This document shows, piece by piece, positions 7,569 through 16,449 of a stretch of 64,000 bases of DNA (position 1 is the first letter of the stretch; every line of letters starts with the position of its first letter). The stretch is taken from positions 124,001-188,000 of the forward strand of contig NZ_CAJHOB010000001.1 of assembly GCF_905120355.1 (NCBI RefSeq). The letters are read 5' to 3'. This DNA is from Azonexus hydrophilus (GTDB taxonomy: Bacteria; Pseudomonadota; Gammaproteobacteria; Burkholderiales; Rhodocyclaceae). The position numbers and the translations under genes were made by a program. The notes beneath the pieces are model-generated. The model was not told where the DNA came from. It was given only the letters and a program-made list of their open reading frames with translations, and made no database searches.

Positions 7569-9032
7569 TTGTCGCAGCGCCAGCACGGCAAGCATTCAAA
7601 AAAGACCGGAGCCGTGAAAGTAGCGCGTTACCAGCAATTGGCGTACGAAACAGAAAAGCTGATCGCTGACGGCATCCTGCGCCCCGGCGACCGGCTCCCC
7701 TCGGTACGGCAGACCTGCCGTACCTACGCCATCAGCCCGGTCACCGTCACCCAGGCTTACTACCTGCTGGAAAGCCGAGGTCTGATTGAGGCACGCCCGA
7801 AATCCGGCTATTTCGTGCGCCCTCGTCTTGGCCAACGCCTTGACGAACCGCAGATGAGTCATCCACGCAGCCAATCGACAGCACTCCAGGTCAGCGACTT
7901 CATCTTCCAGATTCTCAATAGCGTCAAAGATCCGGCGGTAGTCCCGCTGGGATCGAGTTTTCCCAGCCCGTTCCTATTTCCACTCGACAAATTGGGCCGT
8001 TTTCTCGGTCAGTCAGCACGTAACAGCAACCCTTTATCCACTGTCACCGACCTGCCTCCGGGCAATGCTGAGCTGCGCCGCCAGATCGCGCTGCGCTATC
8101 TGGCGCGGGGCGCGACCGTCTCAACCGATGAAATTGTCATCACCTCAGGCGCAATGGAAGGAATCAATCTGTGCCTGCAAGCCGTCACACAGCCAGGCGA
8201 CCTGATCGCCATTGAATCCCCGACCTTTTATGCCGGACTGCAGGCCAGCGAGCGACTCGGACTGAAAGTCATCGAAATCCCTTCACATCCGCGCGAAGGG
8301 ATCGATCTGCAGGCCCTGGCGGCTGCCTTGCAACAGCACCCGATCAAGGCCTGCCTGCTCATGCTCAACTTCGGCAATCCAACCGGTTGCCTGGTCAGCC
8401 CGGAACGCAAGCGGGCGCTGATCGACCTGCTGGCACGGCACGCCGTGCCGCTCATCGAAGACGATGTCTATCAGGAACTCTACTTCGGAACGCAACCGCC
8501 CCTGTGCAGCAAATCGGTCACGCCAGCAGACCATGTGATGCACATAGGTTCATTCTCCAAGTGCCTGGCCCCTGGTTACCGCCTAGGCTGGGTGGCGGCC
8601 GGTCGCTACGCGGAAAAAATCATCCGCCTCAAGCTGGCTACCAGTCTGGCCACGACCATTCCGGTGCAGATTGCCATCGCTGAATATCTCAAACACGGTA
8701 GCTATGACCTTCATTTACGCCGCCTGCGGCAGCAGTTGATGCTCCAGGAAGCCCGCCTGATCGAGGAAATTGAACGGCATTTTCCTGCCACCACCCGTCT
8801 GGCCAGGCCTGCCGGAGGATATTTCGTCTGGATCGAACTGCCGCAAACCGTCGACGCATTGAACCTGCAACGGCAAGCCCTCGAGCAGGGCATCAGCATC
8901 GCCCCCGGGCCGATTTTTTCTGCCAAGAAGGAATTCCGCCACTGCATCCGCCTCAATTTTGGTCATCCACCCGACACCCACACACAGCAGGCCATCGCTA
9001 CCCTGGGCCGGATCATCAGCAGTCATATTTGA
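7569..9032 (+). CDS. MocR/GntR-type PLP-dependent transcriptional regulator
   Basis: The 487-residue protein joins a GntR winged helix-turn-helix (about 18-86; PGDRLPSVRQ and SPVTVTQAYYLLESRGLIEARPKSGYFV region) to a fold-type I aminotransferase domain (about 125-480). The PLP-binding lysine is K331 in GSFSK. N270 in NFGNPTG and the Asp-x-Tyr in DDVYQE are the usual cofactor contacts. MocR proteins use this domain as an effector sensor, often for PLP or amino compounds. The start is uncertain: TTG 7569 has GGAAAG upstream, and GTG 7614 is the alternative. The target is not evident; the ABC binding-protein gene or ccoG are the neighbours. Confidence 0.88.
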   Translation: MSQRQHGKHSKKTGAVKVARYQQLAYETEKLIADGILRPGDRLPSVRQTCRTYAISPVTVTQAYYLLESRGLIEARPKSGYFVRPRLGQRLDEPQMSHPRSQSTALQVSDFIFQILNSVKDPAVVPLGSSFPSPFLFPLDKLGRFLGQSARNSNPLSTVTDLPPGNAELRRQIALRYLARGATVSTDEIVITSGAMEGINLCLQAVTQPGDLIAIESPTFYAGLQASERLGLKVIEIPSHPREGIDLQALAAALQQHPIKACLLMLNFGNPTGCLVSPERKRALIDLLARHAVPLIEDDVYQELYFGTQPPLCSKSVTPADHVMHIGSFSKCLAPGYRLGWVAAGRYAEKIIRLKLATSLATTIPVQIAIAEYLKHGSYDLHLRRLRQQLMLQEARLIEEIERHFPATTRLARPAGGYFVWIELPQTVDALNLQRQALEQGISIAPGPIFSAKKEFRHCIRLNFGHPPDTHTQQAIATLGRIISSHI

Positions 9033-9146
9033 TCCTGCAGAGCCACTTCCGGCATCTCCATCTGTGCTTATTGAAAACATGAACATCTGAAACTGTTACC
9101 CGGTGCGTTTCAATGTTCTACTCGCGTCCATTCGCCAAAGAAGGAA

Positions 9147-10544
9147 ATGGACATGAACAAGCCACTCGGCAAAGCCCACGAAGCAAGGCTGACACGCCAC
9201 CGCGCGCAGGGAAAAATTCACGCCAAAGCAGTGCAGGGCCGCTTCAATACGGCGCGCTGGGTCATGGTATGGCTCACCCAGATTGTCTTTTATGGGCTGT
9301 GCTGGCTGAACTGGGATAGTGCCGACGGCCGTCGCCAGGCCGTATTGTTCGACATTCCAGGGCAGAAGCTCTATGTCTTCGACCTGATCCTGTGGCCGCA
9401 GGACGCCCTGATCCTGGCCTTCGTCCTGATCATCGCCGCCACCGCGCTGTTCCTCGTCACCGCGCTGGCCGGACGCCTGTTTTGCGGCTTTGCCTGTCCG
9501 CAGACGGTCTACACCAGCATCTTCACCTGGATCGAGGCACGCATCGAAGGCGATCACCTTGCCCGTCGCAAGCTCGATGCCAGTCCGTCGCATCCGCGCA
9601 AACTGCTGCGCAAGGCGGTCAAGCACACCCTCTGGTCTATCGTCGCCGGATGGACCGCGATCACCTTCGTGGGCTATTTCACCCCGATCCGGGAACTTCT
9701 ACCCGCGCTGGCTCAATTGAACATCAGCCCATGGGAAACATTCTGGCTCATCTTCTACGCCGTCTTCACCTACGTACAAGCCGGCTTGGCCCGCGAAGCC
9801 GTGTGCCAGCACATGTGCCCCTATTCGCGCTTTCAAGGCGTCATGTTCGACCCCGCCACACGTAACGTCGCTTATGACCGGAGACGTGGAGAACCTCGCG
9901 GTCAGAAACAACAGGACGGAAAGTGCATCGACTGCGCCATCTGTGTTCAGGTGTGTCCTACCGGAATCGATATCCGCGATGGTTTGCAATATCAGTGCAT
10001 CAACTGCGGCCTGTGCATCGACGCCTGCGACCAGGTCATGGATAGAATCGGCGCCGCCCGGGGCCTGATTCGCTTTGCTTCAGAACATGAATTGAGCGCG
10101 GCAGCATACAACCCCCCTTGGTACTCGCGCCCGCGGGTGCTCATCTACTCCATCCTCGGCGTGATTTTCTGCACGTTAGCCGCATGGACATTGCATGAAC
10201 GGCCGGAACTACGGCTCGACATCCTGCGCGACCGGGGGGCCCTGCTGCGGGAAACGCCAGACGGTCTGATCGAGAACGCCTATACCCTGAAACTGATCAA
10301 CTTTGCCGAACGGCCGCGCGAATTTGCCATCAGCGTCACTGGCGTTCCCGGTGCCGAGATCGTCGGCACACACCGCTTCAGTGCAGACCCAGGTAGCCTG
10401 CGCACGCTCTCGTTAACGGTTGCCGCGCCCGCCGACACGACCTTATCGGGCATCCAGCCGCTCTATTTCAAGGTTCAGGCGGAGGATGATCCCTCGGTCC
10501 ACATTCGCGAGAAGAGCAGCTTTGCCCTGCCAGGGCTCCGCTGA
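9147..10544 (+). CDS. ccoG: cytochrome c oxidase accessory protein CcoG
   Basis: This 465-residue polytopic ferredoxin belongs to the CcoG/RdxA/FixG family, which supports copper supply for cbb3-type cytochrome oxidase assembly. Membrane helices lie at about 35-55, 86-108, 160-180, 195-215 and 330-350. The membrane CxxxCP motif is FCGFACPQT (113-121). Two 4Fe-4S clusters are bound by cysteines 260, 263, 266, 270 and 284, 287, 290, 294. A C-terminal immunoglobulin-like domain follows. The start ATG 9147 has AAGGAA directly upstream. The ccoNOQP and ccoIS genes are not in this window, and I saw no FNR-type box in the 114-base upstream gap. Confidence 0.95.
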   Translation: MDMNKPLGKAHEARLTRHRAQGKIHAKAVQGRFNTARWVMVWLTQIVFYGLCWLNWDSADGRRQAVLFDIPGQKLYVFDLILWPQDALILAFVLIIAATALFLVTALAGRLFCGFACPQTVYTSIFTWIEARIEGDHLARRKLDASPSHPRKLLRKAVKHTLWSIVAGWTAITFVGYFTPIRELLPALAQLNISPWETFWLIFYAVFTYVQAGLAREAVCQHMCPYSRFQGVMFDPATRNVAYDRRRGEPRGQKQQDGKCIDCAICVQVCPTGIDIRDGLQYQCINCGLCIDACDQVMDRIGAARGLIRFASEHELSAAAYNPPWYSRPRVLIYSILGVIFCTLAAWTLHERPELRLDILRDRGALLRETPDGLIENAYTLKLINFAERPREFAISVTGVPGAEIVGTHRFSADPGSLRTLSLTVAAPADTTLSGIQPLYFKVQAEDDPSVHIREKSSFALPGLR

Positions 10545-10583
10545 GCGTAGCCCGCGCGGCGGAACAAGTTGCAGCGGCGCAGC

Positions 10584-10605
10584 ATGGGGCGAGAGATTGC
10601 CCCAT
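10584..10605 (-). terminator. hairpin downstream of cysS
   Basis: A 7-base inverted repeat, ATGGGGC at 10584-10590 and GCCCCAT at 10599-10605, has an 8-base loop. It lies in the convergent gap between ccoG and cysS and could end either transcript. There is no strong T run, so it is a weak call. Confidence 0.4.
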
Positions 10606-10627
10606 TGCCCAACACCACCGCAATAGC

Positions 10628-11998
10628 TCAGCCCGCCCGCCGCCAGGTCGTCCCCTGCGGGCTGTCATCAAGGATCACGCCAGCGGCCTTCAATTCATCC
10701 CGCAGCCGGTCGGCGCTGGCAAAATCACGCGCCTTCTTGGCTTCGGCACGCGCCACAATCATCGCCTCGATCTGTGTCGCATCAAGCTCGCCGCCGGGAG
10801 CCGCTTGCAGGTAAACCTGCGGGCTACGTTCCAGTAACCCGATCACTCCGCCCAGCGCCTGCAGCAGTCCGGCAAGCTCTGCCGACTTCTGGCGATTGGC
10901 GTCAGCGGCCAGCTCAAACAACACGGCAATGGCCCCGTGCGAATCGAAATCCTCGTTCAAGGCCGCGGCAAAACGAGCCGCATATCCTTGCGTCCAATCG
11001 ATCGTCACCGCTGCGGGTGGCACATCGCGCAGGGTGAAATACAAGCTGTCGAGCGAGCGCTTGGCGTCGTCGAGATGGGCATCCGAGTAGTTGAGCGGGC
11101 TCCGATAGTGCGCACGCAAGATGAAGAAGCGCACCACCTCGGGATCGTATTTTTTCAGCACCTCGCGGATGGTGAAGAAATTACCGAGTGATTTCGACAT
11201 CTTCTCGTTATCGACGCGCACGAATCCGTTGTGCATCCAGTAATTGACGTAAGAACAGCAATTGGCGCCTTCCGACTGGGCAATTTCGTTCTCGTGGTGC
11301 GGAAACTGCAGATCCTGACCGCCGCCGTGAATGTCGAAATGCTCGCCGAGCAGGGAAGAACTCATCGCCGAGCACTCGATATGCCAGCCCGGACGACCGC
11401 TACCCCAGGGCGAATCCCAGGCCGGTTCACCCGGTTTTGCACGTTTCCAGAGCACGAAGTCGAGCGGATCTTCCTTGGCCGTATCGACCTCGACCCGCTC
11501 GCCGGCCCGCAGATCATCCAGCGATTTGCCCGACAACTTGCCATAGCCCGCAAATTTGCGGACCGCATAATTCACATCCCCGTCGCCGGCCTGATAGGCC
11601 AGACCTCGTGCTTCGAGGCGGCGGATGATGTCCTGCATCTGCGGCACGTAATCCGTCGCGCGCGGTTCATGATCAGGGCGCTGGACGCCGAGCGCATCAG
11701 CATCTTCGTGCATGTAGGCGATGAAACGGTCCGTCAGCTGAGCGATGGACTCACCGTTTTCGACAGACCGGCGGATGATCTTGTCGTCGATATCGGTAAT
11801 GTTGCGCACATAAGTCACCTGGTAGCCGGAAGCCTTCAACCAGCGGTACACCATGTCAAAAACCACCATCACCCGCGCGTGACCGAGGTGGCAATAGTCG
11901 TACACCGTCATGCCACAAACATACATACGCACCTGTCCGGAACGGATCGGTTCGAACACTTGCTTCTCACGTTTAAGCGAATTGTATATTTTTAGCAT
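10628..11998 (-). CDS. cysS: cysteinyl-tRNA synthetase
   Basis: This 456-residue class I aminoacyl-tRNA synthetase charges tRNA-Cys in the cytoplasm. The zinc ligand C28 lies in [14 protein letters not shown], whose HLGH (37-40) is the HIGH signature. Further zinc ligands come from WHIECSAMS and [17 protein letters not shown] is at 266-270. Length matches the bacterial family (about 460). It is transcribed alone on the minus strand, divergent from the TPR gene at 12103. Confidence 0.97.
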   Translation of the reverse strand: MLKIYNSLKREKQVFEPIRSGQVRMYVCGMTVYDYCHLGHARVMVVFDMVYRWLKASGYQVTYVRNITDIDDKIIRRSVENGESIAQLTDRFIAYMHEDADALGVQRPDHEPRATDYVPQMQDIIRRLEARGLAYQAGDGDVNYAVRKFAGYGKLSGKSLDDLRAGERVEVDTAKEDPLDFVLWKRAKPGEPAWDSPWGSGRPGWHIECSAMSSSLLGEHFDIHGGGQDLQFPHHENEIAQSEGANCCSYVNYWMHNGFVRVDNEKMSKSLGNFFTIREVLKKYDPEVVRFFILRAHYRSPLNYSDAHLDDAKRSLDSLYFTLRDVPPAAVTIDWTQGYAARFAAALNEDFDSHGAIAVLFELAADANRQKSAELAGLLQALGGVIGLLERSPQVYLQAAPGGELDATQIEAMIVARAEAKKARDFASADRLRDELKAAGVILDDSPQGTTWRRAG

Positions 11999-12058
11999 GT
12001 TGGAATTAAAAATAGTTGCGATGAAACGCTTGGAAAATCAATAAAACGCCCGGATATT

Positions 12059-12067
12059 TGCTAGAAT
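12059..12067 (+). promoter_or_regulatory. extended -10 promoter of the TPR-LDT operon
   Basis: TGCTAGAAT (extended -10) lies 35 bases upstream of ATG 12103 and is identical to the element before the binding-protein gene at 6298. No convincing -35 is seen. It would drive the TPR, L,D-transpeptidase and cyclophilin genes. Confidence 0.5.
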
Positions 12068-12102
12068 CCGTCGATTCGAAACTCACGGATTGTAACACGG
12101 CA

Positions 12103-13257
12103 ATGAATACCCCTCTGCGCTCTCGTTCCCGCATCGACACATCGATTCCGTCCAGTTTTAAAACCCTGCGTGCCATCGCGCTCGGCCTTACGATCAGCTT
12201 AGCGGCACCCGCTTTTGCCGACAATCTCCCCGAAATCCAGCGCCTCATCAAGCAAGGACAACACGCTCAGGCCCTGGAAAAAACGGAGCAATACCTGAGC
12301 AGCCGCCCAAAAGATGCACAAGGCCGTTTTCTCAAGGGCCTGATCCTGACCGAAATGAATCGCCCCACCGAGGCGATCGGGGTATTCACCAAGCTTTCCG
12401 AGGACTACCCGGAACTCCCCGAGCCCTACAACAACCTTGCCGTGCTCTACGCTCAGCAAAAACAGTACGACAAGGCACGGACCGCTCTGGAAATGGCCAT
12501 CCGCACCCACCCGTCGTACGCCATCGCCTATGAAAACCTGGGCGACGTTTATGCCAAACTCGCCAGCCAGGCTTACGACAAGGCCCTGCAACTCGATGGT
12601 GCCAACACCAGCATGCAGAACAAGCTGGCGCTGATCCGCGACCTCATCAGCACCTCCGGCAAAGGTAATGTCCGCCCGCCAGCCGCCCTCGCGGCAAACA
12701 CCGAGCAGCCGCCAGCCACCCGCCCGGCGGCACCTGTCAACCAAACCCCCACCAGCAAACCGGCCGCTACCGCCACCGTCGTCACCACCACTCCCGGCGC
12801 TGCCGCACAACCCCCGCAGGCAACGCCCCCCGTTACCACCCCGGCAGCAAGTGTCGCGCCGGCTGAAAAACCGCAGGTTGCCGAGAAGCCCGCGAACAGC
12901 AAGACTGCCGCCGCAAACAGCGATACCGAGGGTGTCAACAAGGCGATAAAAAACTGGGCAAACGCTTGGTCAAACAAGGACATGAAAGCCTATTTCGCCG
13001 CTTACACCAGCAGCTTCGCCCCCAGCGGCATGAGTCGGAAAGCCTGGGAAAACGAACGGCAACAGCGTATCGGCAAGCGGGGCGGAAAAATTTCCGTGAC
13101 AGTGGAAGAGCCGACCATCAGTATCGACGGTGACGAGGCAAAAGCCCGCTTCCGCCAGCATTACAAGGCCCCGGGATTGAACAGCTCCAGCACCAAGACC
13201 CTGGTTTTCGTGCGTAGCGGCAGCAAGTGGCTGATCAAGGAAGAAATCGCCCGCTGA
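12103..13257 (+). CDS. periplasmic TPR protein with NTF2-like (Cds6-type) C-terminal domain
   Basis: The 384-residue protein has a signal peptide (hydrophobic core about 25-40, ending APAFA). Three to four TPR repeats follow at about 42-185 (NNLAVLYAQQKQYDKA, YENLGDVYAKL). A Pro/Ala/Thr-rich linker spans about 190-275. The C-terminal NTF2/SnoaL-like domain (about 280-384) begins AIKNWANAWSNKDMKAY. The same domain ends the next gene's protein, an L,D-transpeptidase. The stop codon overlaps the next start as TGATG, which suggests translational coupling. It probably acts in cell-wall remodelling by association; the molecular function is unknown. ATG 12103 was chosen over TTG 12058 because of the signal peptide and the promoter. 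Confidence 0.82.
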   Translation: MNTPLRSRSRIDTSIPSSFKTLRAIALGLTISLAAPAFADNLPEIQRLIKQGQHAQALEKTEQYLSSRPKDAQGRFLKGLILTEMNRPTEAIGVFTKLSEDYPELPEPYNNLAVLYAQQKQYDKARTALEMAIRTHPSYAIAYENLGDVYAKLASQAYDKALQLDGANTSMQNKLALIRDLISTSGKGNVRPPAALAANTEQPPATRPAAPVNQTPTSKPAATATVVTTTPGAAAQPPQATPPVTTPAASVAPAEKPQVAEKPANSKTAAANSDTEGVNKAIKNWANAWSNKDMKAYFAAYTSSFAPSGMSRKAWENERQQRIGKRGGKISVTVEEPTISIDGDEAKARFRQHYKAPGLNSSSTKTLVFVRSGSKWLIKEEIAR

Positions 13258-14564
13258 TGCAGAAGAAGTCCTGGTTACCGCTGCTCCTGATCGGTCTGGC
13301 AGCGGCGATCGCCATCCCCTCGGTCATACAACTCGCTACCCGCCAGACGCCGGCCCCTGAGCCGGCGTTGCCGCGTAGTGCCGAGACCACCCTGCCCGTA
13401 TGGCCAAGCAAGCCGACAACCAGTGCAAACCCGTCGGACACGCCGGCACAATCGCTCGCCAGCAACCCGGAACTTGCCCTGACGCAGATCTTTGCGGAAA
13501 TCGAGCAAAACAATCTTGGCCTGGCCCTGCAGCACACTGAAGCCCTGATCGAACGCCACCCCAATTACCGTCTGGCGCATCTCATCAAGGGTGACCTGTT
13601 GCTTGCCCGCAGGCACCCCCTCACCACCTTTGGCGCCGCCCCCTCCGGCACGGAAAAAATTTCCGATTTGCGCGCCGAAGCGCTGCGCCGTCTACAGGCC
13701 TACCGGGAAAAACCAGCTCCCGAACAAGTACCGCGCTATCTCCTGCAGATGCGGCCAGATCAGCGTTACGCCGTCGTCATCGACACCCAGCGCTCGCGCC
13801 TCTACATCTACGAGAACGACCTTGCCACCGGCGGTCGACCGCGCTTCGTCGCCGATTACTATGTCACCCAGGGCAAACTGGGCGCTGACAAGTTTTACGA
13901 GGGTGACAAGAAAACCCCTCTTGGCGTCTATCACGTCACCGCCGACCTGTCGCGCCAAAAACTACCCGATCTTTACGGCAGCGGAGCTTTTCCGATCAAC
14001 TTCCCCAACGAATGGGACCGCCGCCGTGGTCGTGGCGGCAGTGGCATCTGGCTGCATGGCACACAATCGGACACCTTTGCCCGCCCCCCGCTCGCCTCTG
14101 ACGGCTGCGTGGTCCTCACCAACCAGGATCTCGATGCCATCCGCGACCACCTCCAGGTCGGTCTGACACCGGTCATCATCAGCCCGCAAGTCGAATGGCT
14201 GTCGCTCGACGACTGGGCCAAAGAGCGGGAAGAGTTCAACCGCACCATCGAAGCCTGGCGCGCCGACTGGGAAAGCCGCGATACGGACCGCTACCTTGCC
14301 CACTATTCGCGGCAGTTCAGCGCCGGCGGCCAGGATTTCACGCAATTCGCAGCGCAAAAACGCCAGGTCAACGCCGGAAAAACCTGGATCAAGCTCAAAC
14401 TCGATAAAATCTCCATCCTGCGGAATCCCGGCGCGGAAGAAATGGTGGTCGTCACCTTCGAGCAGGATTACCGCAGCAACAACCTCGACAACCGCATGAA
14501 GAAGCGCCAGTACTGGGTGCGCGAAGGCGGTCAATGGAAAATCATTTACGAAGGAGCCGCCTGA
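13257..14564 (+). CDS. L,D-transpeptidase (YkuD) with NTF2-like (Cds6-type) C-terminal domain
   Basis: This 435-residue periplasmic enzyme is anchored by an N-terminal hydrophobic helix (about 5-25). The YkuD catalytic domain lies at about 165-305, with H267 in WLHGT and catalytic C284 in SDGCVVLTN, matching the H-x16-SxGC signature. Such enzymes make or cleave peptidoglycan cross-links or attach proteins to the wall. The C-terminal domain (about 325-435; [21 protein letters not shown]) is related to that of the preceding TPR protein. Both junctions, with the TPR gene and the cyclophilin gene, are TGATG overlaps. The start ATG 13257 is fixed by that overlap. Confidence 0.9.
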   Translation: MQKKSWLPLLLIGLAAAIAIPSVIQLATRQTPAPEPALPRSAETTLPVWPSKPTTSANPSDTPAQSLASNPELALTQIFAEIEQNNLGLALQHTEALIERHPNYRLAHLIKGDLLLARRHPLTTFGAAPSGTEKISDLRAEALRRLQAYREKPAPEQVPRYLLQMRPDQRYAVVIDTQRSRLYIYENDLATGGRPRFVADYYVTQGKLGADKFYEGDKKTPLGVYHVTADLSRQKLPDLYGSGAFPINFPNEWDRRRGRGGSGIWLHGTQSDTFARPPLASDGCVVLTNQDLDAIRDHLQVGLTPVIISPQVEWLSLDDWAKEREEFNRTIEAWRADWESRDTDRYLAHYSRQFSAGGQDFTQFAAQKRQVNAGKTWIKLKLDKISILRNPGAEEMVVVTFEQDYRSNNLDNRMKKRQYWVREGGQWKIIYEGAA

Positions 14565-15139
14565 TGCGCAAACTGATCCCTACCCTCGCCCCCACCCTGC
14601 TTCTGCTCAGCAGCCTGAATCTCAATGCAGCCTGGGCAGCGCCGACGCTGGAACTGGAAACCAGCCTGGGCAACATCACCGTTGAACTCGATGCTGAGAA
14701 AGCGCCAAAATCCGCCAGCAATTTCCTGACTTACGCCCGTGAAGGCTTCTACAACGGCACGGTATTTCACCGCGTCATCCCGGGCTTCATGATCCAGGGC
14801 GGCGGTTTTGATGCCAGCATGAATCAGAAGAAAACGCACTCCCCGATCGAAAATGAGGCCAAAAATGGCCTGAAAAACCGGCGGGGCACGCTCGCCATGG
14901 CCCGAACCGGCGATCCACACTCGGCCACCGCGCAGTTCTTCATCAACCATGCCGACAACCTGCCGCTCGATTATCCAAGCCGCGACGGCTGGGGTTATGC
15001 CGTATTCGGCAAGGTCACCAGCGGCATGGATGTCGTCGACAAGATTGCCAAGGTACGCACCGGCAATGCCGGCTTCCATCAGGACGTTCCGACCACCCCG
15101 GTGGTCATCAAGAACGTCCGCATCATTTCGGATAAATAA
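14564..15139 (+). CDS. ppiA: periplasmic peptidyl-prolyl cis-trans isomerase, cyclophilin type
   Basis: This 191-residue cyclophilin has a signal peptide (about 1-24, ending AWA), so it folds exported proteins in the periplasm. The active-site pattern [15 protein letters not shown], the ATAQFFIN motif and [10 protein letters not shown] are intact. It lacks the extra loop of eukaryotic cyclophilins, as bacterial family members do. It is coupled to the L,D-transpeptidase gene by a TGATG overlap, which suggests its clients may include that enzyme or other wall proteins. The next gene encodes its cytoplasmic paralogue. Confidence 0.93.
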   Translation: MRKLIPTLAPTLLLLSSLNLNAAWAAPTLELETSLGNITVELDAEKAPKSASNFLTYAREGFYNGTVFHRVIPGFMIQGGGFDASMNQKKTHSPIENEAKNGLKNRRGTLAMARTGDPHSATAQFFINHADNLPLDYPSRDGWGYAVFGKVTSGMDVVDKIAKVRTGNAGFHQDVPTTPVVIKNVRIISDK

Positions 15140-15148
15140 GGAACAGAC

Positions 15149-15655
15149 ATGATCAAACTCACCACCAACCACGGCACCATCACCCTCGAACTGGATACCG
15201 TCAACGCGCCCAAGACCAGTGCCAACTTCATTGCATACGTCGAATCCGGCCACTACGACGGCACCATCTTCCACCGCGTCATCAAGAACTTCATGATCCA
15301 GGGTGGCGGCATGACCCCAGACATGGAACAGAAACCGACCCAGGCTCCGATCGAGAGCGAAGGCGAGCAGACCGCCAAGGCCGGCCTGAAGAACGTGCGT
15401 GGCAGCATTGCGATGGCCCGCACCAATGACCCGCACTCGGCGACCGCCCAGTTCTTCATCAACACCGTCGACAACGACTTTCTCGACTTCAAGGCACCTT
15501 CCGGCCAGGGTTGGGGTTACTGCGTTTTCGGCAAGGTAGTCGAAGGCATGGACGTGGTCGACGCGATCCGCGCTCTGCCCACAGGTAACAAGGGTTTCCA
15601 CCAGGATGTGCCCAAGGAAAGCGTAATCATCGAAAAGGCCGAAGTCCTGGCCTGA
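15149..15655 (+). CDS. ppiB: cytoplasmic peptidyl-prolyl cis-trans isomerase B
   Basis: This 168-residue cyclophilin has no signal peptide. It starts MIKLTTNHGTITLELD and carries FHRVIKNFMIQGGGM and ATAQFFINT, the catalytic core. Length and sequence match PpiB. It follows the exported paralogue by 9 bases with an AAGGAAC ribosome site, so the two form a tandem cytoplasm/periplasm pair. A weak 6-base inverted repeat after the stop (15669-15705) may attenuate transcription before lpxH. Confidence 0.95.
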   Translation: MIKLTTNHGTITLELDTVNAPKTSANFIAYVESGHYDGTIFHRVIKNFMIQGGGMTPDMEQKPTQAPIESEGEQTAKAGLKNVRGSIAMARTNDPHSATAQFFINTVDNDFLDFKAPSGQGWGYCVFGKVVEGMDVVDAIRALPTGNKGFHQDVPKESVIIEKAEVLA

Positions 15656-15717
15656 TCGCTGTCGAAGAAGACCGGGCAATGTGCTGAGCACTACCCGCTC
15701 GGTCTCTCTTCATCACC

Positions 15718-16446
15718 ATGCATCTGTTCGCTTCCGATCTCCATCTGTCGCCCCGCTCACCCGGGGCGACTGCGTTGTTCCTCGACTTTCTCGCCGGCCC
15801 GGTGCGGCAGGCAGAAGCCCTGTACATCCTCGGCGACCTGTTCGAGGTCTGGGTCGGCGACGATGTCGCCGACGCCTGGCACCGCAACATCATCGCCGCC
15901 CTGCGCCAGACCAGCGATGCCGGCGTGCGCCTCTACGTCATGCACGGCAACCGCGATTTCGCCCTCGGCGAGGCGTTTGCCGCAGCAGCAGGCGTCCAGC
16001 TGATTCCCGACCCCTTCGACCTGCACCTGCCAACATGGTCCTTCGTCCTGGCCCACGGTGACGCACTCTGTCTCAGTGACCCGGCCTATCTGGCCTACCG
16101 CGCGAAAGTGCGCGATCCCGCCTGGCTCGCCCGCATGCTGAAAAAACCACGCTGGCTGCGTACCCTGCTCGGCCGCTACATCCGCTGGCGCAGCAGCCGC
16201 AACAAACGCGGCGGGCAGACATACGCCGACCTCAGCCCGGATGCCACCGACGATTTCCTGCGCACCCACGGCTACGCCACCTTCATTCATGGCCACACCC
16301 ACCAGGCGGCGACGCATGATCACATCGTTGACGGCATTCACGTCGAACGCTGGGTCCTGGGCGACTGGCACGAGGACCGGGGGGATTATCTCCGCTGGGA
16401 CGGGGAGCGCCTGCAACGCCTGAGCATCACCGCCGCCGCAGTCTGA
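15718..16446 (+). CDS. lpxH: UDP-2,3-diacylglucosamine diphosphatase
   Basis: This 242-residue metallophosphoesterase hydrolyses UDP-2,3-diacylglucosamine to lipid X in lipid A synthesis, at the inner face of the cytoplasmic membrane. The di-metal motifs are in order: FASDLHL (D7, H9), GDLFEVWVGDD, GNRDF, LAHGD and HGHTHQAA. Length matches LpxH (about 240). ATG 15718 follows the ppiB stop by 62 bases, and recQ begins 4 bases after its stop. Confidence 0.95.
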   Translation: MHLFASDLHLSPRSPGATALFLDFLAGPVRQAEALYILGDLFEVWVGDDVADAWHRNIIAALRQTSDAGVRLYVMHGNRDFALGEAFAAAAGVQLIPDPFDLHLPTWSFVLAHGDALCLSDPAYLAYRAKVRDPAWLARMLKKPRWLRTLLGRYIRWRSSRNKRGGQTYADLSPDATDDFLRTHGYATFIHGHTHQAATHDHIVDGIHVERWVLGDWHEDRGDYLRWDGERLQRLSITAAAV

Positions 16447-16449
16447 GCC

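Noticed and set aside
9033-9146. Possible FNR/Anr box upstream of ccoG
   Set aside because: No TTGAT-N4-ATCAA-like sequence is present in the gap.
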